Shown here in pieces: positions 6,490 to 9,312 of a DNA stretch of 9,312 nt. Origin of the DNA: an uncultured Eubacteriales bacterium (GTDB lineage: Bacteria > Bacillota > Clostridia > Oscillospirales > Oscillospiraceae); the NCBI GenBank assembly GCA_900549885.1, contig URQA01000099.1, forward strand, positions 1 through 9,312. Direction: 5' to 3'. The notes under the pieces are model-generated. The model searched no databases and had not been told where the DNA came from. It saw nothing but the letters and a program-made list of their open reading frames with translations. The translations under genes and the position numbers were made by a program. Positions within the stretch are counted from its first letter, which is position 1, and every line of letters begins with the position of its first letter.

Positions 6490-6502
6490 TATGCCTTATA
6501 AT
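6474..6502 (+). promoter_or_regulatory. Sigma-A-type promoter of the LacI-family regulator
   Basis: -35 TTGCAA (6474-6479), a 17-base spacer and a perfect -10 TATAAT (6497-6502) predict a start point near 6509, giving a leader of about 95 bases before the ATG at 6604. The leader contains a small hairpin, CCGC/GCGG at 6524-6537, of unknown importance. Confidence 0.8.
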
Positions 6503-6603
6503 CGGGTACAGAAGATGTTTTCGCCGCTTTTCTGCGGATACGAACACAGGATATCCTTCCTGAATAATCCATGCTATTACAGAACATGAAGAAGGTTCTT
6601 TCT

Positions 6604-7611
6604 ATGACGATTTATGACATTGCCGCTGAAGCCGGTGTCTCCGCCAGCACGGTCTCACGGGTTCTGAATAATAAAATGGGCGTCAATCTGGAAACCCGGG
6701 CGAAGGTTGAGCGTTTGCTGCGAAAATATAACTTTGAGCCCAATGCCTCTGCCCAGGGACTGGTCAGCAACTCATCGAAGATTGTGGGTATCATGATGTC
6801 GGACATTCGCACGTCTCATCATGCAGAAGGCGCTTACTTTATTGAACAACAGCTTCAGCAGAGCGGCTATACCTGTATTATTGTGAATTCCGGCTTTTCT
6901 GAGGCGTCCCGGGAAAACGGCTTCCGCATTCTGGCCTCTAGGCGGGCAGAGGCTGTGGTTCTGATCGGATCGACCTTCCAGACGGAAAGTGTGGCCAAAA
7001 ATATCCGAAAATATCTGAAAAATATGCCTGTCATCATAGAGAACGGCACGCTTGATCTGCCAAATGTATACAGCATCTTGGCCGATGAGCAGAACGGCAT
7101 AGCGGAATGCCTGCGCCTGCTCTACCGAAAGGGGCGCACCCACCCCTGTTATATCAACATGAATGACACACCCAGCAATCACCTAAAGATTCAGGGGTTT
7201 GTCTCGGCTTGGCGGGAGCGAAACCCCACTGAGGCCATGGATCCCCCGGTTATTCATTTACACCACAACGAGGGCGAGGAGGAATGGCAGACCTGTTACG
7301 ACCAAATTAAAAAACTGATTTGCAGGCATCCTAACATCGATTCTATTATTTTTTCCACTGATTTATTGGCAAATGCTGGCGTTCAAGCCATGATGGACGC
7401 TGGGGTCTCTGTGCCGGATGATATTGCGGTCATTGGTGTAGACAACTCCCTGTATGCGAGGCTATCCCGCCCTCAGCTGACCGTTTTGGATAACAAAATG
7501 CAGGAGCTTAGCATTGCTTGCTCCAACATTTTGGTACATATTTTGAACAATGAGCCTGCAGCCCATAAAATGATGATTTTATCCGAGATTATAGAACGGG
7601 ACTCCACATGA
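6604..7611 (+). CDS. LacI-family transcriptional repressor of the adjacent operon
   Basis: Full-length (335 residues) LacI/GalR-type regulator. The N-terminal helix-turn-helix is TIYDIAAEAGVSASTVSRVLNN (recognition helix about 13-22). The hinge NASAQGLVSNSS (47-58) includes L53, in the place of the leucine that inserts into the operator's central CpG step. The periplasmic-binding-like effector and dimer domain starts at about KIVGIMMSD (59-67) and ends with the usual DDIAVIGVDNS and LSRPQLTVLDNKMQELS segments. The ATG at 6604 follows AAGAAGG with an eight-base spacer and gives the standard LacI-family start; in-frame ATGs at 6571 and 6586 lack ribosome sites. It is divergent from the importer operon, with matching palindromes in the shared control region, so it most likely represses the operon and itself until a pathway solute binds. 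The effector is unknown. Confidence 0.93.
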   Translation: MTIYDIAAEAGVSASTVSRVLNNKMGVNLETRAKVERLLRKYNFEPNASAQGLVSNSSKIVGIMMSDIRTSHHAEGAYFIEQQLQQSGYTCIIVNSGFSEASRENGFRILASRRAEAVVLIGSTFQTESVAKNIRKYLKNMPVIIENGTLDLPNVYSILADEQNGIAECLRLLYRKGRTHPCYINMNDTPSNHLKIQGFVSAWRERNPTEAMDPPVIHLHHNEGEEEWQTCYDQIKKLICRHPNIDSIIFSTDLLANAGVQAMMDAGVSVPDDIAVIGVDNSLYARLSRPQLTVLDNKMQELSIACSNILVHILNNEPAAHKMMILSEIIERDST

Positions 7612-7781
7612 GCTGAGGACATTCTGTTACGGCGAGACACTTGGATAGTGTGTTCGCGGATCGAGACGATTTGAAGTAGCGTAAAGCTTGAGGGCAAGGA
7701 GGGGGCTTTTTTATGGCCCGGTGTTTGCCAGGAGCATAAAATGGGATAAGAAAACTCGGGAGGCCGGTTTGTCAGATGACA

Positions 7782-7813
7782 GCAATTTTAGGAAGAGCGG
7801 ATTCTAAAATTGC
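7782..7813. repeat. 10-bp perfect inverted repeat, GCAATTTTAG / CTAAAATTGC
   Basis: GCAATTTTAG (7782-7791) and CTAAAATTGC (7804-7813) are exact reverse complements around 12 bases. The right arm overlaps the operator-like site O4. No T-run follows on either strand, so a simple intrinsic terminator is unlikely. The repeat may be a protein site or a transcript hairpin. Confidence 0.5.
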
Positions 7814-7825
7814 AACCGATTGCCA
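7810..7825. promoter_or_regulatory. Operator-like site O4 (14/16 match), orphan
   Basis: TTGCAACCGATTGCCA matches the O1 palindrome at 14 of 16 positions and keeps the central CG. It lies about 200 bases beyond the regulator gene with no obvious gene to control. A TAGAAT -10-like hexamer sits on the minus strand at 7806-7801, but no good -35 goes with it. It could be an auxiliary looping site for the regulator or a relic of a lost target gene. Confidence 0.4.
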
Positions 7826-7973
7826 AACAGCCTGCCACGTTGAGTGGGGGTAGGCGCCTAAAACGGCTTACCCGGCATCGGTGTGTGCGGCAGTTGGTCT
7901 CGTGAGAGAAAGTGCGTTTCTCCCATTGTCGGCAAGAGCACTTTACAGGAGAATACTGCGGTAAATATGGCAC

Positions 7974-8007
7974 AGAAAACGCGCTATCCATAGATAGCGC
8001 GTTTTCT
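7974..8007. terminator. Bidirectional intrinsic terminator between the regulator and lepA
   Basis: AGAAAACGCGCTATC (7974-7988) and its exact reverse complement (7993-8007) form a perfect 15-bp stem with a four-base loop. The outer stem pairs AAAA with TTTT, so either strand ends in a U-rich run. This is the usual form of a shared terminator between convergent genes. The distances are about 360 bases after the regulator stop and 280 after the lepA stop, rather far for both. The T-run is short (TTTTCT), so efficiency is uncertain. Confidence 0.7.
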
Positions 8008-8097
8008 AACAATACGGTTGTGCTTGTTGTGGAGACAATACCAGACAATCGTCTATGTGTATCTTTCTGGTAGAGCGGCGATAAAAAGGCAGCACAT

Positions 8098-8178
8098 TTA
8101 ACACACAGCCTCCGAAACCATGATGCCATCATTCTTTGTCCTGCTGGAGCACGGCCATGGCGCCGAAACAAAGTCCAT
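8098..8178 (-). other. Structured segment with a possible 26-residue open frame
   Basis: A minus-strand frame from ATG 8178 to TAA 8098 would encode 26 residues beginning MDFVSAPWPCSS and ending EAVC. There is no clear ribosome site. The same bases are dense in self-complementary pieces: CTTTGT/ACAAAG (8134-8139 with 8168-8173) enclosing two short hairpins, and the 13-base near-palindrome ATGATGCCATCAT (8120-8132). Another minus-strand frame through the same DNA ends in AMAVLQQDKE and a stop, but has no start codon. RNA structure, a recurring intergenic element or coincidence are all open; I do not claim a gene. Confidence 0.2.
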
Positions 8179-8233
8179 TCCGCTCGCAGCGCCCTGCGGG
8201 GTACTTTTTGCCGCATTTCCTTGCGTCTCCTTT

Positions 8234-8267
8234 TCCCGCCAAACCCGTTCGCTGGGCTTGGGCGGGA
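8234..8267. repeat. GC-rich inverted repeat just downstream of lepA
   Basis: TCCCGCC (8234-8240) and GGCGGGA (8261-8267) are exact complements, with further partial pairing inside (AAACCC against GGGCTT). On the minus transcript it would fold about 20 bases after the lepA stop. It is followed by AAAAGG, not U, so it may protect the 3' end or cause pausing but is not a canonical intrinsic terminator. Confidence 0.4.
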
Positions 8268-8286
8268 GGACTGCCTACGGCGGCTT

Positions 8287-9312
<1,026 letters not shown>

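Larger units (their letters stand above)
7612..8286. other. 675-base intergenic region without a convincing gene
   Basis: This stretch separates the convergent regulator and lepA. It contains an operator-like site with an adjoining 10-bp inverted repeat (7782-7825), a strong bidirectional hairpin (7974-8007), a structured segment with a tiny open frame (about 8098-8178) and a GC-rich inverted repeat next to lepA (8234-8267). A long minus-strand open frame (7788-8297) has no recognisable domain and a composition rich in Arg and Ser, as expected of non-coding DNA. A ribosome-like AGGAGGGGG at about 7698-7705 precedes only an eight-codon frame at 7713-7739. It may be a decayed gene region, but I recognise no parent gene. 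Confidence 0.5.

Noticed and set aside
7683..7712. AAAGC/GCTTT hairpin followed by six T as a terminator for the regulator
   Set aside because: Only a five-pair stem with a loop of about 17 bases; the 15-bp stem at 7974-8007 is a far better candidate, although this one could contribute weakly.
7713..7739. Eight-codon frame after a strong AGGAGGGGG in the gap downstream of the regulator
   Set aside because: Too short to support as a gene, with no regulatory context such as a terminator/antiterminator pair ahead of a following gene.

Overview
The window looks like a gut-type member of the Clostridia (Bacillota), probably near Oscillospiraceae. The reasons are moderate-to-high GC coding sequence, strong AGGAGG-type ribosome binding sites, the style of the LepA protein and a Dpp/Opp-type peptide transporter under a LacI regulator. 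This placement is inference. The species cannot be named from the sequence.

Layout. Bases 2 to about 232 hold the start of an unrelated ABC exporter on the + strand. It runs head-on into the broken 3' end of the first minus-strand gene. From 6214 down to 14 lies one minus-strand operon, in transcription order: D-2-hydroxyacid dehydrogenase, six-bladed beta-propeller (NHL/PAL-like) protein, permeases dppB and dppC, ATPases dppD and dppF. The last four genes are tightly packed: the dppB/dppC and dppD/dppF stops and starts touch or overlap, and each of the last three has a strong ribosome site. Bases 6215-6603 are a divergent control region, followed by a LacI-family regulator on the + strand (6604-7611). 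A 675-base gap without a convincing gene comes next. The minus-strand C-terminal 57% or so of lepA (elongation factor 4) then runs off the right edge.

Control. The divergent region holds two well-formed sigma-A promoters and three copies of a palindrome with consensus TTGCAATCGATTGCAA, which has the central CG typical of LacI-family operators. Two perfect 16-bp palindromes lie just downstream of the predicted operon start point. A 14/16 copy covers the -35 and spacer of the regulator's own promoter. A fourth 14/16 copy lies 200 bases beyond the regulator, in the gap before lepA. The picture is a local regulator that represses the operon and itself.

Function. The operon pairs an importer for peptides or peptide-like solutes with two cytoplasmic enzymes. 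The propeller resembles peptidyl-alpha-hydroxyglycine lyase, which releases glyoxylate. The dehydrogenase belongs to the family that includes glyoxylate and hydroxypyruvate reductases. Import, cleavage and reduction of a 2-oxo/2-hydroxy acid is therefore a coherent but untested pathway. No solute-binding protein gene is visible. It may have lain beyond dppF, where the sequence is broken by the junction near base 210. That junction is either a real rearrangement or an assembly chimera.
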